Shown in pieces: positions 15,680 to 25,916 of a stretch of 40,811 nucleotides of DNA. This stretch comes from Streptomyces flaveus (lineage in GTDB: Bacteria; Actinomycetota; Actinomycetes; Streptomycetales; Streptomycetaceae): positions 209,121 through 249,931 of the forward strand of contig NZ_BMPQ01000003.1 of assembly GCF_014647675.1 (NCBI RefSeq), written 5' to 3'. The stretch's first letter is position 1. The number at the start of each line of letters is the position of its first letter. The translations under genes were made by a program, and so were the position numbers. The notes beneath the pieces were generated by a model. It had not been told where the DNA came from. It worked only from the letters and a program-made list of their open reading frames with translations, and ran no database searches.

Positions 15680-18600
15680 GTGATACCGAGATGGCCGGCG
15701 CCCCGCACGCGCCGTACCGCCCAGGTGAGACGGGTCGCTGCCGTCGCCATGGCCGCGCTCGCCGCAGCGCTCGTTCAGCCCCTCGCCGCCCGGGCCGACA
15801 CCCCGCCCTCGCCGCCGTCCGACGCGAAGCTCGCCGCCGAGCCCGCCCGCCACGACGCCACCCGGGAGCAGTTCTACTTCGTCCTGCCGGACCGTTTCGC
15901 CAATGGCGACACGAGCAACGACAGAGGCGGACTTACCGGTTCGCGCCTCGCCACCGGCTACGACCCCACCGACAAGGGCTTCTACCAGGGCGGCGACCTC
16001 AAGGGCCTGACCCAGAAGCTCGACTACATCAAGGGCCTGGGCACCACCGCCATCTGGATGGCGCCGATCTTCAAGAACCAGCCCGTGCAGGGCACCGGCA
16101 CCAATGCCTCCGCCGGCTACCACGGGTACTGGGTCACCGACTTCACCCAGGTCGACCCGCACTTCGGCACCAACAAGGATCTGGAGACCCTCATCTCCAA
16201 GGCGCACGCCAAGGGCATGAAGGTCTTCTTCGACGTCATCACCAACCACACCGCCGATGTCGTCGACTTTGAGGAGAAGTCGTACGACTACCTCTCCAAG
16301 GGCGCCTTCCCGTACCTCACCGAGGACGGCGGGCCCTTCGACGACGCCGACCACGCGGACGGGAGGGCCGAGTTCCCCTCCGTCGATGCCGGCTCCTTCC
16401 CGCGTACGCCCGTTGTGGCCGACGCGAAGAAGAACGTCAAGGTCCCGTCATGGCTCAACGACCCCACCATGTACCACAACCGCGGTGACTCGACCTTCGC
16501 CGGCGAGAGCTCCACGTACGGAGACTTCTCCGGCCTCGACGATCTGTGGACCGAGCGCCCCGAGGTCGTCAGCGGGATGGAGAAGATCTACCAGCGGTGG
16601 GTGCGGGACTTCGGCATCGACGGTTTCCGGATCGACACCGTGAAGCACGTCAACACGGAGTTCTGGACCCAGTGGGCCACCGCGCTGGACGCTTATGCCG
16701 CCAAGCAAGGGCGGGACGACTTCTTCATGTTCGGCGAGGTGTACTCGTCGGACACGTCCATCACCTCGCCGTACGTCACCGAAGGCCGCCTCGATTCCAC
16801 GCTGGACTTCCCCTTCCAGGACGCGGCACGCGCGTACGCCTCGCAAGGCGGCAGCGCGAAGCGGCTGGCCTCGGTCTTCGGGGACGACTACAAGTACACG
16901 ACGGACAAGGCCAACGCGTACGAGCAGGTCACCTTCCTCGGCAACCACGACATGGGGCGCATCGGGACCTTCCTGAAGCAGGACAGCCCCGGGGCGCCCG
17001 ACGCCGAGCTGCTGAAGAAGGACCGGTTCGCCAACGAGCTGATGTTCCTCAGCCGTGGCAACCCCGTCGTCTACTACGGCGACGAGCAGGGCTTCACGGG
17101 CGCCGGCGGCGACAAGGACGCCCGTCAGACGCTGTTCGGCTCCAAGGTCGCGGACTACCTGGACGACGACCAGCTGGGCACGGACCGTACGCACGCGCAG
17201 GACGCCTACGACACAAGTGCACCGCTCTACAAGCAGATCACCGCTCTCGCAAAGCTCCGCAAGGCCAACCCGGCCCTCGCGGACGGAGTGCAGACGGAGC
17301 GGTACGCCGCCGATGGCGCCGGTGTGTACGCCTTCTCCCGTACGGACGCGAAGACCGGCATCGAATACGTGGTCGCAGTGAACAACGCGGAGGAGGCGAG
17401 GACGGTGACCTTCGCGACGGGATCGGCGAGCATGAAGTTCCGTGGGATCTACGGGACTTCGGATGCACTCACCAGCGATGCCGACAAGAAGGTCACGGTC
17501 ACCGTCCCGCCCGGTTCCTCGGTAGTCCTCAAGGCGGCGGGCCGGCTCGACGCACCCGCCTCCAAGCCGGGCATCACGCTGAAGGCTCCTCCTGCGGGCG
17601 CCACCGGCACCGTGGAAGTCTCGGCGGACGTCGACGGCGGGCAGCTCAATCGCGTCGTCTTCGCCGCCCAGACCGGCAACGGCAGATGGCAGATGCTCGG
17701 CTCCGCCGATCACGCCCCTTACAAGGTCACCCACACGATCAAGGCGGGCGCCGGAACTCCCGTACGTTACAAGGCCGTTGTCGTCGACTCGGCGGGCCGT
17801 ACCGCGAGCGATCTCGCCTCGACCACGGCGGGCGAGCCTCCGGCGGCGGAGGACCCGAGCGCCGTCGAGCGCGAGTACGCCGTCGTCCACTACCAGCGGA
17901 CCGACGGCGACTACGACGGCTGGCAGCTCAAGTCGGGTGACAGCGTGGCGGACTTCACCGGCCGCGACGCCTACGGCGCGTTCGCCTGGCTGAAGGTCCC
18001 CGAGGGCGCCGACGCCCTCTCGTACACCGTCGTCAAGGGCGACGGCGCCACGGACGGACCGCAGCGCACCGTCCCGCTCGCCGACACCGGCGAGGTGTGG
18101 ATCGAGCAGGGCGAGGAGGGGCAGGCGACGACGGCGCCGGACGGCGCGTACCCGCCACAGGACAAGACCAAGGCCGTACTCCACCACCACCGCGCCGACG
18201 GCGACTACGACGGCTGGGGTCTGCACACCTGGACCGGAGCCGCGAACCCCACGGACTGGTCGAAGCCCCTGGAGCCGGTGAAGACTGACGCGTATGGCGC
18301 GGTCTTCGAGGTGCCGCTCGCAGCGGGTGCCGGCAGTCTCAGCTACATCATCCACAAGGGCGACGAGAAGGACCTGCCCGCCGATCAGTCGTTGGACCTC
18401 AAGGCCAACGGCCACGAGGTGTGGCTGTTGAGCGGCCAGGAGAAGTACCTGCTGCCGCAGCCCGTCGCCACCGGCCCCGACTACACCAAGGCCGAAGCGG
18501 TCTGGCTCGACGCGGACACGGTTGCCTGGAACGGCGTCAAGTCGGCCGCCTCCACACAGCTGCTGTACTCCCGTGACGGCGACCTCTCCGACGCCCACAT

Positions 18601-21016
18601 GCTGCGGCTGCGGGGGAGCGAACTCACCGAAGCGCAGAAGGAGAAGTTCCCGCACCTGGCGAAGTACACCGCCTGGTCGATCGACCCACGCGACCGCGAC
18701 CGGGTCCGCGAGGCGCTGCGCGGACGCGTCGTCGCAACCCAACGGGCCGCCGACGGCGCCGTGGTGGCCGGAACGGGGGTGCAACTCGCGGGCGTACTCG
18801 ACGATGTGTACGACGCGACGAAGGCGGACCTCGGCCCGGTGTTCCGCAAAGGGAGGCCCACGCTCTCCGTCTGGGCACCCACGGCCCAGGACGTGTCACT
18901 GGAGATCGGCGAGAAGGTCGTGCCGATGAAGCGGGACGGCGACACCGGCGTCTGGTCGGTCTCCGGCCCCAAGTCCTGGAAGAACAAGCCCTATCGGTAC
19001 GTCGTGAAGGTCTGGGCGCCGACGGTCCAGAAGGTCGTCACCAACAAGGTCACCGACCCCTACTCTCTCGCCCTGACCACCGACTCCGAACGCAGCCTCG
19101 TCGTCGACCTCGCCGACAGTTCCCTTGCCCCCAGCGGCTGGTCGGGTCTGAGAAAGCCGAAGGCCGTCCCGTTGAAGGATGCCCAGATCCAGGAGCTGCA
19201 CATCCGGGACTTCTCCATCGAGGACAGGACGGCGAAGCACCCCGGCACCTACCTGGCCTTCACCGACAAGGACAGTGACGGCTCCCGGCACCTCAAGAAG
19301 CTTGCGGAGTCCGGGACTTCGTACATCCATCTCCTGCCCGCCTTCGACATCGCCACCATCCCGGAGAAGAAGTCCGACCAGGCGACCCCCGGCTGCGACC
19401 TCGCCTCGTACCCCGCCGACTCCGACAAGCAGCAGGAGTGCGTGGCCAAGAGCGCCGCGAAGGACGCGTACAACTGGGGTTACGACCCGTACCACTTCAC
19501 GGTGCCGGAGGGCTCGTACGCCACTGATCCCGAGGGCACGGACCGTACGGTCGAGTTCCGGCAGATGGTCAAGTCCCTGAACGAGGACGGGCTTCGGGTC
19601 GTCATGGACGTGGTCTACAACCACACCACCGCCAGCGGTCAGGCCGGCACCTCCGTGCTCGACAAGATCGTGCCCGGTTACTACCAGCGGCTGCTCGCCG
19701 ACGGCTCTGTGGCTACCTCCACCTGCTGCGCCAACACCGCACCCGAGAACGCCATGATGGGCAAGCTGGTGGTGGACTCGATCGTCACCTGGGCGAAGGA
19801 GTACAAGGTCGACGGCTTCCGCTTCGACCTGATGGGACACCACCCCAAGGCCAACATCCTCGCCGTACGCAAGGCACTCGACGCGCTCACCCTCGAAAAG
19901 GACGGCGTCGACGGCAAGGAGATCATCCTCTACGGCGAGGGCTGGAACTTCGGAGAAGTGGCCGACGACGCCCGCTTTGTGCAGGCCACGCAGAAGAACA
20001 TGGCCGGCACCGGCATCACGACCTTCTCCGACCGCGCGCGTGACGCGGTGCGCGGCGGCGGCCCGTTCGACGAGGACCCCGGCGTCCAGGGCTTCGCGTC
20101 CGGGCTCTACACCGACCCCAACTCCTCGGGCGGCAACGGCACTTCGGACGAGCAGAAGGCCCGCCTGCTGCACTACCAGGACCTGATCAAGGTGGGGCTC
20201 TCGGGCAACCTCGCCGACTACAGCTTCACCGACTCCGGCGGCAAGCAGGTCAAGGGCTCCGAGGTCGACTACAACGGGGCGCCCGCCGGATACGCGGACG
20301 CGCCGGGCGACGCCCTCGCCTACGTGGACGCGCACGACAACGAGTCGCTGTTCGACGCGCTCGCCTTCAAGCTGCCCAAGGGCACGTCGGCGAGCGACCG
20401 GGCGCGTATGCAGGTCCTCGCCATGGCCACCGCCACGCTCTCGCAGGGCCCGGCACTCTCCCAGGCGGGCACCGACCTGCTGCGTTCCAAGTCCCTGGAC
20501 CGCAACTCGTACGACAGCGGCGACTGGTTCAACGCGATCCACTGGGACTGCCGGGACGGCAACGGCTTCGGCCGCGGCCTGCCGATGGCCGCCGACAACC
20601 AGTCCAAGTGGCCATACGCCAAGCCCCTGTTGAGCTCCATCGAGGTGGGCTGCCCGCAGATCGAGGGTGCCTCGGCCGCGTACCGGGATGTGCTGAAGAT
20701 CCGTACGAGCGAGACCGTCTTCGGGCTCGCCACCGCAGAGCAGGTGCAGTCGGAGCTGGCCTTCCCACTGTCCGGCAAGGGCGAGACGCCCGGTGTGATC
20801 ACGATGCGGCTCGGCGATCTGGTCGTCGTCTTCAACGCGACGCCCGATCGGCAGACGCAGCGGGTCGCGGCGCTCGCGGGGCAGGCGTACGCGCTGCATC
20901 CGGTGCAGGCCGCGGGCGCGGATCCGGTCGTCAGGGGCTCGTCGTACGAGACGGAGTCGGGCACCTTCGCTGTTCCCGGACGCAGCGTCGCGGTCTTCTC
21001 GCAGGCCACAGGCTAG
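15680..21016 (+). CDS. Secreted bifunctional alpha-amylase/pullulanase
   Basis: 1778-aa precursor with two complete GH13 enzymes. After a basic signal peptide ([20 protein letters not shown], cleavage near ARA-DTPP), module 1 is an alpha-amylase with D319 ([10 protein letters not shown]), E353 (FMFGEVYSS) and D424 (FLGNHDMGR), ending near residue 610. About residues 735-812 and 830-925 hold two CBM41-like domains ([28 protein letters not shown]). Then comes a CBM48-like linker ([18 protein letters not shown]), and a pullulanase with D1383 ([11 protein letters not shown]), E1420 ([11 protein letters not shown]) and D1553 ([10 protein letters not shown]), preceded by [18 protein letters not shown]. 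It should cut both alpha-1,4 and alpha-1,6 bonds. GTG 15680 follows AAGGAG (15665-15670); an earlier in-frame start at 15620 lacks such a site. Confidence 0.95.
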   Translation: MIPRWPAPRTRRTAQVRRVAAVAMAALAAALVQPLAARADTPPSPPSDAKLAAEPARHDATREQFYFVLPDRFANGDTSNDRGGLTGSRLATGYDPTDKGFYQGGDLKGLTQKLDYIKGLGTTAIWMAPIFKNQPVQGTGTNASAGYHGYWVTDFTQVDPHFGTNKDLETLISKAHAKGMKVFFDVITNHTADVVDFEEKSYDYLSKGAFPYLTEDGGPFDDADHADGRAEFPSVDAGSFPRTPVVADAKKNVKVPSWLNDPTMYHNRGDSTFAGESSTYGDFSGLDDLWTERPEVVSGMEKIYQRWVRDFGIDGFRIDTVKHVNTEFWTQWATALDAYAAKQGRDDFFMFGEVYSSDTSITSPYVTEGRLDSTLDFPFQDAARAYASQGGSAKRLASVFGDDYKYTTDKANAYEQVTFLGNHDMGRIGTFLKQDSPGAPDAELLKKDRFANELMFLSRGNPVVYYGDEQGFTGAGGDKDARQTLFGSKVADYLDDDQLGTDRTHAQDAYDTSAPLYKQITALAKLRKANPALADGVQTERYAADGAGVYAFSRTDAKTGIEYVVAVNNAEEARTVTFATGSASMKFRGIYGTSDALTSDADKKVTVTVPPGSSVVLKAAGRLDAPASKPGITLKAPPAGATGTVEVSADVDGGQLNRVVFAAQTGNGRWQMLGSADHAPYKVTHTIKAGAGTPVRYKAVVVDSAGRTASDLASTTAGEPPAAEDPSAVEREYAVVHYQRTDGDYDGWQLKSGDSVADFTGRDAYGAFAWLKVPEGADALSYTVVKGDGATDGPQRTVPLADTGEVWIEQGEEGQATTAPDGAYPPQDKTKAVLHHHRADGDYDGWGLHTWTGAANPTDWSKPLEPVKTDAYGAVFEVPLAAGAGSLSYIIHKGDEKDLPADQSLDLKANGHEVWLLSGQEKYLLPQPVATGPDYTKAEAVWLDADTVAWNGVKSAASTQLLYSRDGDLSDAHMLRLRGSELTEAQKEKFPHLAKYTAWSIDPRDRDRVREALRGRVVATQRAADGAVVAGTGVQLAGVLDDVYDATKADLGPVFRKGRPTLSVWAPTAQDVSLEIGEKVVPMKRDGDTGVWSVSGPKSWKNKPYRYVVKVWAPTVQKVVTNKVTDPYSLALTTDSERSLVVDLADSSLAPSGWSGLRKPKAVPLKDAQIQELHIRDFSIEDRTAKHPGTYLAFTDKDSDGSRHLKKLAESGTSYIHLLPAFDIATIPEKKSDQATPGCDLASYPADSDKQQECVAKSAAKDAYNWGYDPYHFTVPEGSYATDPEGTDRTVEFRQMVKSLNEDGLRVVMDVVYNHTTASGQAGTSVLDKIVPGYYQRLLADGSVATSTCCANTAPENAMMGKLVVDSIVTWAKEYKVDGFRFDLMGHHPKANILAVRKALDALTLEKDGVDGKEIILYGEGWNFGEVADDARFVQATQKNMAGTGITTFSDRARDAVRGGGPFDEDPGVQGFASGLYTDPNSSGGNGTSDEQKARLLHYQDLIKVGLSGNLADYSFTDSGGKQVKGSEVDYNGAPAGYADAPGDALAYVDAHDNESLFDALAFKLPKGTSASDRARMQVLAMATATLSQGPALSQAGTDLLRSKSLDRNSYDSGDWFNAIHWDCRDGNGFGRGLPMAADNQSKWPYAKPLLSSIEVGCPQIEGASAAYRDVLKIRTSETVFGLATAEQVQSELAFPLSGKGETPGVITMRLGDLVVVFNATPDRQTQRVAALAGQAYALHPVQAAGADPVVRGSSYETESGTFAVPGRSVAVFSQATG

Positions 21017-21049
21017 GCTGACCGCAAGACCCGTAGAACAGGAGTGCCC

Positions 21050-21406
21050 ATGCCGCAGATCACCGTCGACTACTCGGCGCCGCTCGCCGACGCCTTCGAC
21101 CGGAAGGGCTTCGCGCTCGCGCTGCACACGATGGTGGTGGAGACGGCCGCCGCGAAGCTCGAGGCGTGCAAGACGCGGTTCCGGCCGACCGAGGACCTGG
21201 TGATCGGCGCGGAGGCGGACGGGCACGCGCTGGTGCATGTCGCGGTCGCGCTTCTGCCCGGTCGCACCGAGGAGACGAAGGCGGCGCTGACCGAGCGGAC
21301 GCTGGAGGTGCTGCGGGCGCATGTGAAGCCCGGCGGCGGGATCACGCTGCACGCCTCCGCGGAGGTGCGGGACCTGGACGCCTCGTACACCAAGTTCGAG
21401 GAGTAA
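21050..21406 (+). CDS. 5-carboxymethyl-2-hydroxymuconate isomerase-like tautomerase
   Basis: 118 aa, the normal size of CHMI proteins of the tautomerase superfamily. The mature N-terminus begins PQITVDYSAPLADAFDRKGF; Pro2 would be the catalytic base after methionine removal. The conserved strand CKTRFRPTEDLVIGA and GRTEETKAALTERTLEVL helix are present. Classic members act in homoprotocatechuate breakdown, but no such pathway genes are nearby, so the true substrate is open. ATG 21050 has AGGAG 5 bp upstream; a GTG at 21044 overlaps that ribosome site and is rejected. It lies 33 bp after the pullulanase gene. Confidence 0.8.
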   Translation: MPQITVDYSAPLADAFDRKGFALALHTMVVETAAAKLEACKTRFRPTEDLVIGAEADGHALVHVAVALLPGRTEETKAALTERTLEVLRAHVKPGGGITLHASAEVRDLDASYTKFEE

Positions 21407-21414
21407 GAGCAGAG

Positions 21415-22110
21415 CTACGACGCGAGCGCGACGAGCCGGCCGACGAGGTCCGTGAACGGGCCCTCGGCCGGCTCGTCCTTGAGCATGCGGCGCAGCAGCG
21501 TCGCCATTTCGTCGTCGTACGCCGCGCTCACCGCCGTCAGCGCTGCGAAGTCGTGGACGAGTTGCGCTTCCAGTTCGGCGCGGGGGATACGGCGGCCGTC
21601 CAGCCAGATCAGGGCCGTCGACTCGGCGAGTGAGATCCAGGAGCGGACGACCAGTTCAAGGCGGGCGGGCGGCCGGTCGATGTCCAGATGCGCCAGTATC
21701 TGGAGGTACGCGGCCTGCCGTACGCCGTCCACGAGGGCGTTGGTCGCGGAGGAGCCCACAGCCGGGCCGCCCCGCATCAACGCGGAGAATCCGGGCCCGT
21801 GTTCGTCGACGAAGTCGAAGTACCGCCGCATCACCCGCAGCAGCCGCGCGCCCAGCGGGCCTTCCCGCGGCTCCACGAACCGGGTCGCCAGATCGTCCGC
21901 CGCCCGCTTCAACGCCGCCTCGTACAGGCTGAGTTTGCCGGGAAAGTAGTGGTAGACCAGGGGCCGGGAGATACCGGCGGCCGACGCTATCTCGTCGATG
22001 GAGACCTCGTCGGGCGAGCGTCGGCTGAACAGTTCGAGCGCGACGCCGATCAACTGCTGCCGCCGCTCCTCGACACCCATCCTGCGGCGTACCTGTACCC
22101 CGGTTGTCAT
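21415..22110 (-). CDS. TetR/AcrR-family transcriptional regulator
   Basis: 231 aa. DNA-binding domain at about residues 15-65: RRQQLIGVALELFSRRSPDE, then IDEIASAAGISRPLVYHYFPGKLSLYEAAL. A larger helical ligand domain follows (LMRGGPAVGSSATNALVDGV, LVVRSWISLAESTALIWLDG). ATG 22110. It is convergent with the tautomerase gene with only 8 bp between stops. The regulated gene is not evident; upstream are a TPR protein on the same strand and 150 bp of non-coding DNA. Confidence 0.88.
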   Translation of the reverse strand: MTTGVQVRRRMGVEERRQQLIGVALELFSRRSPDEVSIDEIASAAGISRPLVYHYFPGKLSLYEAALKRAADDLATRFVEPREGPLGARLLRVMRRYFDFVDEHGPGFSALMRGGPAVGSSATNALVDGVRQAAYLQILAHLDIDRPPARLELVVRSWISLAESTALIWLDGRRIPRAELEAQLVHDFAALTAVSAAYDDEMATLLRRMLKDEPAEGPFTDLVGRLVALAS

Positions 22111-22263
22111 ACGAACACCTTACCGATCGGATTCGGCCTCCAACGGGACGGTCCCGCAAGGGTGTTCACATGTCCAGCGCCGAACTCCGTATGTCTGTGG
22201 GAGATGTGTGGAGCAGGAGTCCAGTGATCGGCAGTTCGTGAATGCGTGGGCGTGCGAGGCGAG

Positions 22264-22785
22264 TTACTCCTCGGGCTCGATCAGCAGTCGCGCGTAGTTG
22301 GCCATCGAGCGCTGGTAACGCGGCAGATGCGGGGCGAGCGCTCCGAGCACCAGGGCCAGCCCCTCGCGCTCCCGGCCGAGACTGGCCAGGCACAGTGCCA
22401 GAGTGGCGCGTACGGCATCGTCCAACTCGTCGGAGGGTGCGTCGAGTTCGGGCGTCAGGAGCTTGACGCCCTCTTCCGGCTGTCCGATGTTCCGCAGCGA
22501 GCTGGACAGCTGGATTTTGGTACGCCGAGCGCGGTAGCCGTCGAGGCCACGGGCCAGCGCCTCCCGGTACAGGGGCACGGCCCGGTCCGAGTGGCCCGTC
22601 GAGTCCCAGGCGCAGGCCCGCTCGAACGGGCCGACGGGGCTGTCGGCGGGCAGCTCGGCGACCAGCGCGTCGATCACCGCGCGGAAGTCCGCCGCATGTG
22701 CTTCGTCATAGTCGTCCAGCGTGGCCCAGGCTGCCGCCACGCGTTCATCCCAGTCCTTGTCCGCGTCCTCGTTCGCAGGGCTCAT
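22264..22785 (-). CDS. TPR-repeat protein
   Basis: 173 aa, soluble, alpha-helical with tetratricopeptide-like repeats: AACAWDSTGHSDRAVPLYREALARG region, RTKIQLSSSLRNIGQPEEGVKLL, RATLALCLASLGREREGLALVLGAL. Found in many Streptomyces genomes as a conserved TPR protein of unknown partner. I use ATG 22785 (MSPANEDADKDW); ATG 22791 is almost as good. An 18-bp perfect palindrome lies 19 bp upstream of this start. Confidence 0.75.
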   Translation of the reverse strand: MSPANEDADKDWDERVAAAWATLDDYDEAHAADFRAVIDALVAELPADSPVGPFERACAWDSTGHSDRAVPLYREALARGLDGYRARRTKIQLSSSLRNIGQPEEGVKLLTPELDAPSDELDDAVRATLALCLASLGREREGLALVLGALAPHLPRYQRSMANYARLLIEPEE

Positions 22786-22803
22786 GGGCATACCCTCGCA
22801 CAA

Positions 22804-22821
22804 GCGTGCCCATGGGCACGC
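22804..22821. promoter_or_regulatory. 18-bp perfect palindrome upstream of the TPR gene
   Basis: GCGTGCCCATGGGCACGC is an exact 18-bp palindrome in the 150-bp divergent region between the TPR gene (start 22785) and the lipoprotein gene (start 22936). Its position, 19 to 36 bp before the TPR start, fits an operator. Confidence 0.5.
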
Positions 22822-22935
22822 CGGATCTGGGCGCGATTGAGCGTGGGGCGGGTGGGAGCCGTATCGAGTACAGGGCCCTTGCCAGGGCTCTCTGCGGCGT
22901 GGAGTTCATGTCGCCGGACGGGACCGGAGGAAAAG

Positions 22936-23364
22936 ATGAGGTTGACGCGACAGAAGCTGGCCGCGGCCGGGGCCGTGGCGGTGCTGGCGCTGTCGGGCTG
23001 CGGGTCCGACGACGGCGGCGACAGCGCCAGTGTGCCGGAGACGGCGACGGGGAGCCTGGAGAGCCTGGCCGCCGAGGCGAAGTGCAAGCCGAACATCCAG
23101 ACGGACGCGGACACGATCCGCCAGGCCATCTGCAAGAAGGGCGCCGAAAAGTACGTCCTGGCGACCTTCGCCACCGACCGCGGTCAGCGTGAGTGGCTGA
23201 ACGGGGCGAAGGACTACGGCGGCTACTACCTCGTCGGCCGCAAGTGGGTCGCCGTCGGCGAGGAGAAGACGGTCACGGCGCTGCGCGGCTCGCTCGGCGG
23301 GACCATGGAGGAGGGGTCCGAGCACATGAATCCCGGTGGCAGTCACAACAGCGGCGGTCACTGA
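22936..23364 (+). CDS. Small lipoprotein of unknown function
   Basis: 142-aa precursor. The signal sequence RLTRQKLAAAGAVAVLALSG ends in a lipobox LSGC, so the mature protein is lipid-anchored at the outer face of the membrane. After a Ser/Asp/Gly spacer there is a compact domain with a cysteine pair (AEAKCKP, IRQAICKKGA), then KYVLATFATDRGQREWL and a C-terminal GGYYLVGRKWVAVGEEKTV strand. The His/Gly-rich end is HMNPGGSHNSGGH. I do not recognise the domain beyond a conserved actinomycete lipoprotein. ATG 22936 is preceded by GGAGG. A perfect hairpin follows the stop. Confidence 0.82.
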   Translation: MRLTRQKLAAAGAVAVLALSGCGSDDGGDSASVPETATGSLESLAAEAKCKPNIQTDADTIRQAICKKGAEKYVLATFATDRGQREWLNGAKDYGGYYLVGRKWVAVGEEKTVTALRGSLGGTMEEGSEHMNPGGSHNSGGH

Positions 23365-23387
23365 CCGCACCGGTTCGGGGCAAGCGA

Positions 23388-23419
23388 AAGCCGGCGGTGG
23401 GAAATCCCACCGCCGGCTT
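23388..23419. terminator. Bidirectional terminator hairpin
   Basis: 15-bp perfect arms (23388-23402 and 23405-23419; core GCCGGCGGTGGGA / TCCCACCGCCGGC) with AA loop, between the convergent lipoprotein and DUF1996-type genes. Confidence 0.8.
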
Positions 23420-23434
23420 CCTAGTGGTTCAGGA

Positions 23435-24991
23435 CTACTGGCAGTCCTGGCCGCTGTTGATGCAGTCGACCACCTGGTTCATCGTCTCCTCGTTGAAGAA
23501 GTTGATGAAGTCGTTGTGGTCGGTGATCGGCTTGTGCAGCTGGTCCGGGAAGGAGTCCACTGCGAACGGGTTCTGGACCTGTCCGTTCTGGATCTGCGGC
23601 GCGTCAACGTCGTAGACCAGGCGGACCTGGAGCTGGGGGATGGCCTGGAAACCGTTCGAGCAGCTGCCGTCCTCGTTCACGAAGTCCACGTGATCGCGGT
23701 GGTTGGCGCTGTCGATGTTCTGACCGTCCCAGCAGCTCTGGAAGTTGGTCGTCCGAACCACCGAGCTGCCCTCGGGGCAGAGCGGGTACTTGTCCGTCAG
23801 CTGGCGGTCCTCGAAGCCGGTGCAGCTCCAGTTCGTGTTGGCGTTACCGTTGCCGTTCACGAAGGCCTTGGCGTCACCGGTGATGATGCGCAGGGCCTCC
23901 GGCATCGCGGTGACATCGCTCTGCTTGTTGCCGACGAACTTCAGCTGGGCCTCGCTGGCCTGGATGATCGTGCCGACGTTGCCGTCCTGACCGCCACCGG
24001 GGGCGTTGGCGTCAATGTCGTCCTGACCGTCCTGCACACGCAGCACCGGCCAGAAGTACGACGACTTGTCGCCCTGGTTCTCGCAGGTGGTGTCGCCGTT
24101 CGCCAGGTCCTCGTCGCTCGCGAAAGCGTCGTTGGCCTGGTTGCCGACGTAGTCGTGCTGGTGCTGCGCACCGTTGCTGACACCGGGAGCGACGATCACG
24201 TTGTCCGAGTTGCGGTTCTCGTTCTCGTTGGTGCCGCAGTTCGTGGTGAAGGTGCCCTGCGAACCGCTGTCACCGTTCGCGGCGAGCCCGTTTCCGTCCA
24301 CGCCCTGCGGGCCGCCGGTCGGCTGAACCTGGGTGATGTCCTGGAAGTCGTCCGCGACCGGGCCGTTGCCCTCCTGGCCCTGGTCCTGACCGTCACCCTG
24401 GTCCTGGCCCTGATCCTGGCCATCGCCCTGGTCCTGGCCCTGATCCTGACCGTCACCCTGGTCCTGGCCCTGATCCTGGCCATCGGCCTGGTCCTGACCG
24501 TCACCCGCGGCGGGGTCCGGCTGCTCGGCCGGCACGCCCTCGCACTGGGCCATCTGCTCGGCCCCCTGCGGAGGCTGACCGCCCGCGTTCCGGATGTTGA
24601 TGCCGATCCGGTCGATGGTGGCCGTCCGCTTGGACTTCAGCGGGCCGAGGATGGCGTTGTCGACGTAGCCGGAGTCACCGGCCTGGGCCTGGCGGGTGTC
24701 CGCGAGGCGCTTGTAGGCCTCCGTGACCTGCTGGTCGAGCTTCGCCAGCTCCTGGTCGACACCCTGGCGTGCGCCGTCCGGCACGTCCGTCAGCTGCTGG
24801 CCGACGTCCGGGCATTTGATCGTTGCCACCCCTGCGGCGGTCGTCTGCGCGTTCTGCTGCGAGTTCTCCTCACCCGCCGATGCGTAGATATTGGCCGCGA
24901 GCAAGCCGCCGCCACCCAGCGCGAGAGCCGCCGATGCGGCTATCGCCCGGTTGGCGAGCGTTGAGCGGCGTTTTCGGTTCGTGCGTCCCAT
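23435..24991 (-). CDS. Secreted DUF1996-type protein with a 10-residue repeat
   Basis: 518 aa. A basic N-terminus and hydrophobic stretch ([20 protein letters not shown], about 17-36) give a signal peptide. Residues 60-150 form a helical region with one Cys at each end ([17 protein letters not shown]). Residues 163-207 are a repeat of [10 protein letters not shown] units. The C-terminal ~300 residues look like DUF1996, with [43 protein letters not shown] and [18 protein letters not shown]. This domain is common in fungal and actinomycete secreted proteins; its activity is unknown to me. Conserved histidines (HQHDY, NHRDH) could bind a metal or sugar. ATG 24991 follows GAGGAG. Confidence 0.82.
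   Translation of the reverse strand: MGRTNRKRRSTLANRAIAASAALALGGGGLLAANIYASAGEENSQQNAQTTAAGVATIKCPDVGQQLTDVPDGARQGVDQELAKLDQQVTEAYKRLADTRQAQAGDSGYVDNAILGPLKSKRTATIDRIGINIRNAGGQPPQGAEQMAQCEGVPAEQPDPAAGDGQDQADGQDQGQDQGDGQDQGQDQGDGQDQGQDQGDGQDQGQEGNGPVADDFQDITQVQPTGGPQGVDGNGLAANGDSGSQGTFTTNCGTNENENRNSDNVIVAPGVSNGAQHQHDYVGNQANDAFASDEDLANGDTTCENQGDKSSYFWPVLRVQDGQDDIDANAPGGGQDGNVGTIIQASEAQLKFVGNKQSDVTAMPEALRIITGDAKAFVNGNGNANTNWSCTGFEDRQLTDKYPLCPEGSSVVRTTNFQSCWDGQNIDSANHRDHVDFVNEDGSCSNGFQAIPQLQVRLVYDVDAPQIQNGQVQNPFAVDSFPDQLHKPITDHNDFINFFNEETMNQVVDCINSGQDCQ
24371..24505 (-). repeat. 30-bp tandem repeat encoding Gly-Gln-Asp repeats
   Basis: At least three near-identical 30-bp units plus partial copies encode [10 protein letters not shown]. 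They separate the N-terminal helical part from the DUF1996-type domain and are probably variable in copy number between strains. Confidence 0.85.
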
Positions 24992-25262
24992 GGAACTCCT
25001 CTGGCTTCCTTGCGGGGCATTGAGGCGCCCGACAGGAGGTGAAGCGGCGTCGTTCAGTACGCAAGGGGCTCATGGGGCGTTCAGCGGCATCAGAAATTGG
25101 TGAGAGATTGGTGGAGCAATTCCGGCGCAAGGGGCCCAGAACCCCCTGTTTCAAGGGCAGTTGAGGGGGGAATGCTGAATCTGATTCAATGAATCTTCGG
25201 TAAGAGTCCAATTCTTGTACCGGCCCTCCGTCGGCCCCACGGCGTCCTCTGCCGGTTCCTTT

Positions 25263-25916
25263 TCAGCGGCCCTGGTCCAAATAAGCGAGAACGGCCAGTA
25301 CGCGGCGATTGTCATCGTCCGACACCTCAAGACCCAGCTTCGCGAAGATGTTGGAGGTGTGCTTCGCAATGGCCCGTTCCGTCACGACCAGCCGCTCCGC
25401 GATCGCCGCGTTCGAGCGGCCCTGCGCCATCAGCTCCAGCACCTCCCGCTCGCGCGGCGTCAGCCGCCCCAGCGGCCGGCTCTCCGCCTGACGCCGCGAC
25501 AACAGCTGCTGGATCACCTGCGGATCCATCGCGGTGCCGCCCGCCGCGACCCTGCGTACGGCGTCGATGAACTGCTCGGCGTCGAAGACCCGGTCTTTCA
25601 GCAGATAGCCGACCCCGCCGGCCCCGTCCGCCAGCAACTCCCGCGCGTACAACTGCTCCACGTGCTGCGACAGCACCAGCACCGGCAGTCCGGGTCTCGC
25701 CCGCCGCGCCTGGAGCGCGCACTGTAAGCCCTCGTCGGTGTGCGAAGGCGGGAGCCGGACGTCGACGACGGCGACGTCCGGCTTCAACTCGGCGAGCGCC
25801 CGGTTGAGTTCGGGCCCGCTCTCCACCGCCGCCGCGATCTCGAAGTCGTACGCCTCGAGCATCCGCACCAGTCCGTCGCGCAGCAGGAAGAGGTCTTCGG
25901 CTAGGACAACTCGCAA
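25263..25916 (-). CDS. Response regulator, NarL/LuxR type
   Basis: 217 aa. Receiver domain (about 1-120) with acidic pocket AEDLF, phospho-acceptor D52 in VAVVDVRLPP and K in GYLLKDRV. The C-terminal LuxR helix-turn-helix (about 145-205) reads LTPREREVLELMAQGRSNAAIAERLVVTERAIAKHTSNIFAKLGL. It would bind DNA once phosphorylated by the overlapping kinase gene (16-bp overlap, same strand). The target genes are not evident. Confidence 0.93.
   Translation of the reverse strand: MRVVLAEDLFLLRDGLVRMLEAYDFEIAAAVESGPELNRALAELKPDVAVVDVRLPPSHTDEGLQCALQARRARPGLPVLVLSQHVEQLYARELLADGAGGVGYLLKDRVFDAEQFIDAVRRVAAGGTAMDPQVIQQLLSRRQAESRPLGRLTPREREVLELMAQGRSNAAIAERLVVTERAIAKHTSNIFAKLGLEVSDDDNRRVLAVLAYLDQGR

Noticed and set aside
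16448..18784. 778-residue minus-strand open frame
   Set aside because: Antisense to the amylase-pullulanase gene; composition of a GC shadow.
18896..21352. 818-residue minus-strand open frame
   Set aside because: Shadow of the amylase-pullulanase gene caused by high GC; no domains.
22113..22167. GAACACC ... GGTGTTC inverted repeat upstream of the TetR gene
   Set aside because: Arms of 7 bp with a 41-bp spacer are too far apart and too short to support an operator or terminator.
24371..24505. CRISPR-like regular repeats
   Set aside because: Units are contiguous 30-bp in-frame repeats without unique spacers and lie within a coding region.
23336..24964. 542-residue plus-strand open frame rich in Leu/Ile/Val/Ala repeats
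   Set aside because: It is antisense to the DUF1996-type gene; its repeats are the complement of the Gly-Gln-Asp repeat, and there is no ribosome site.
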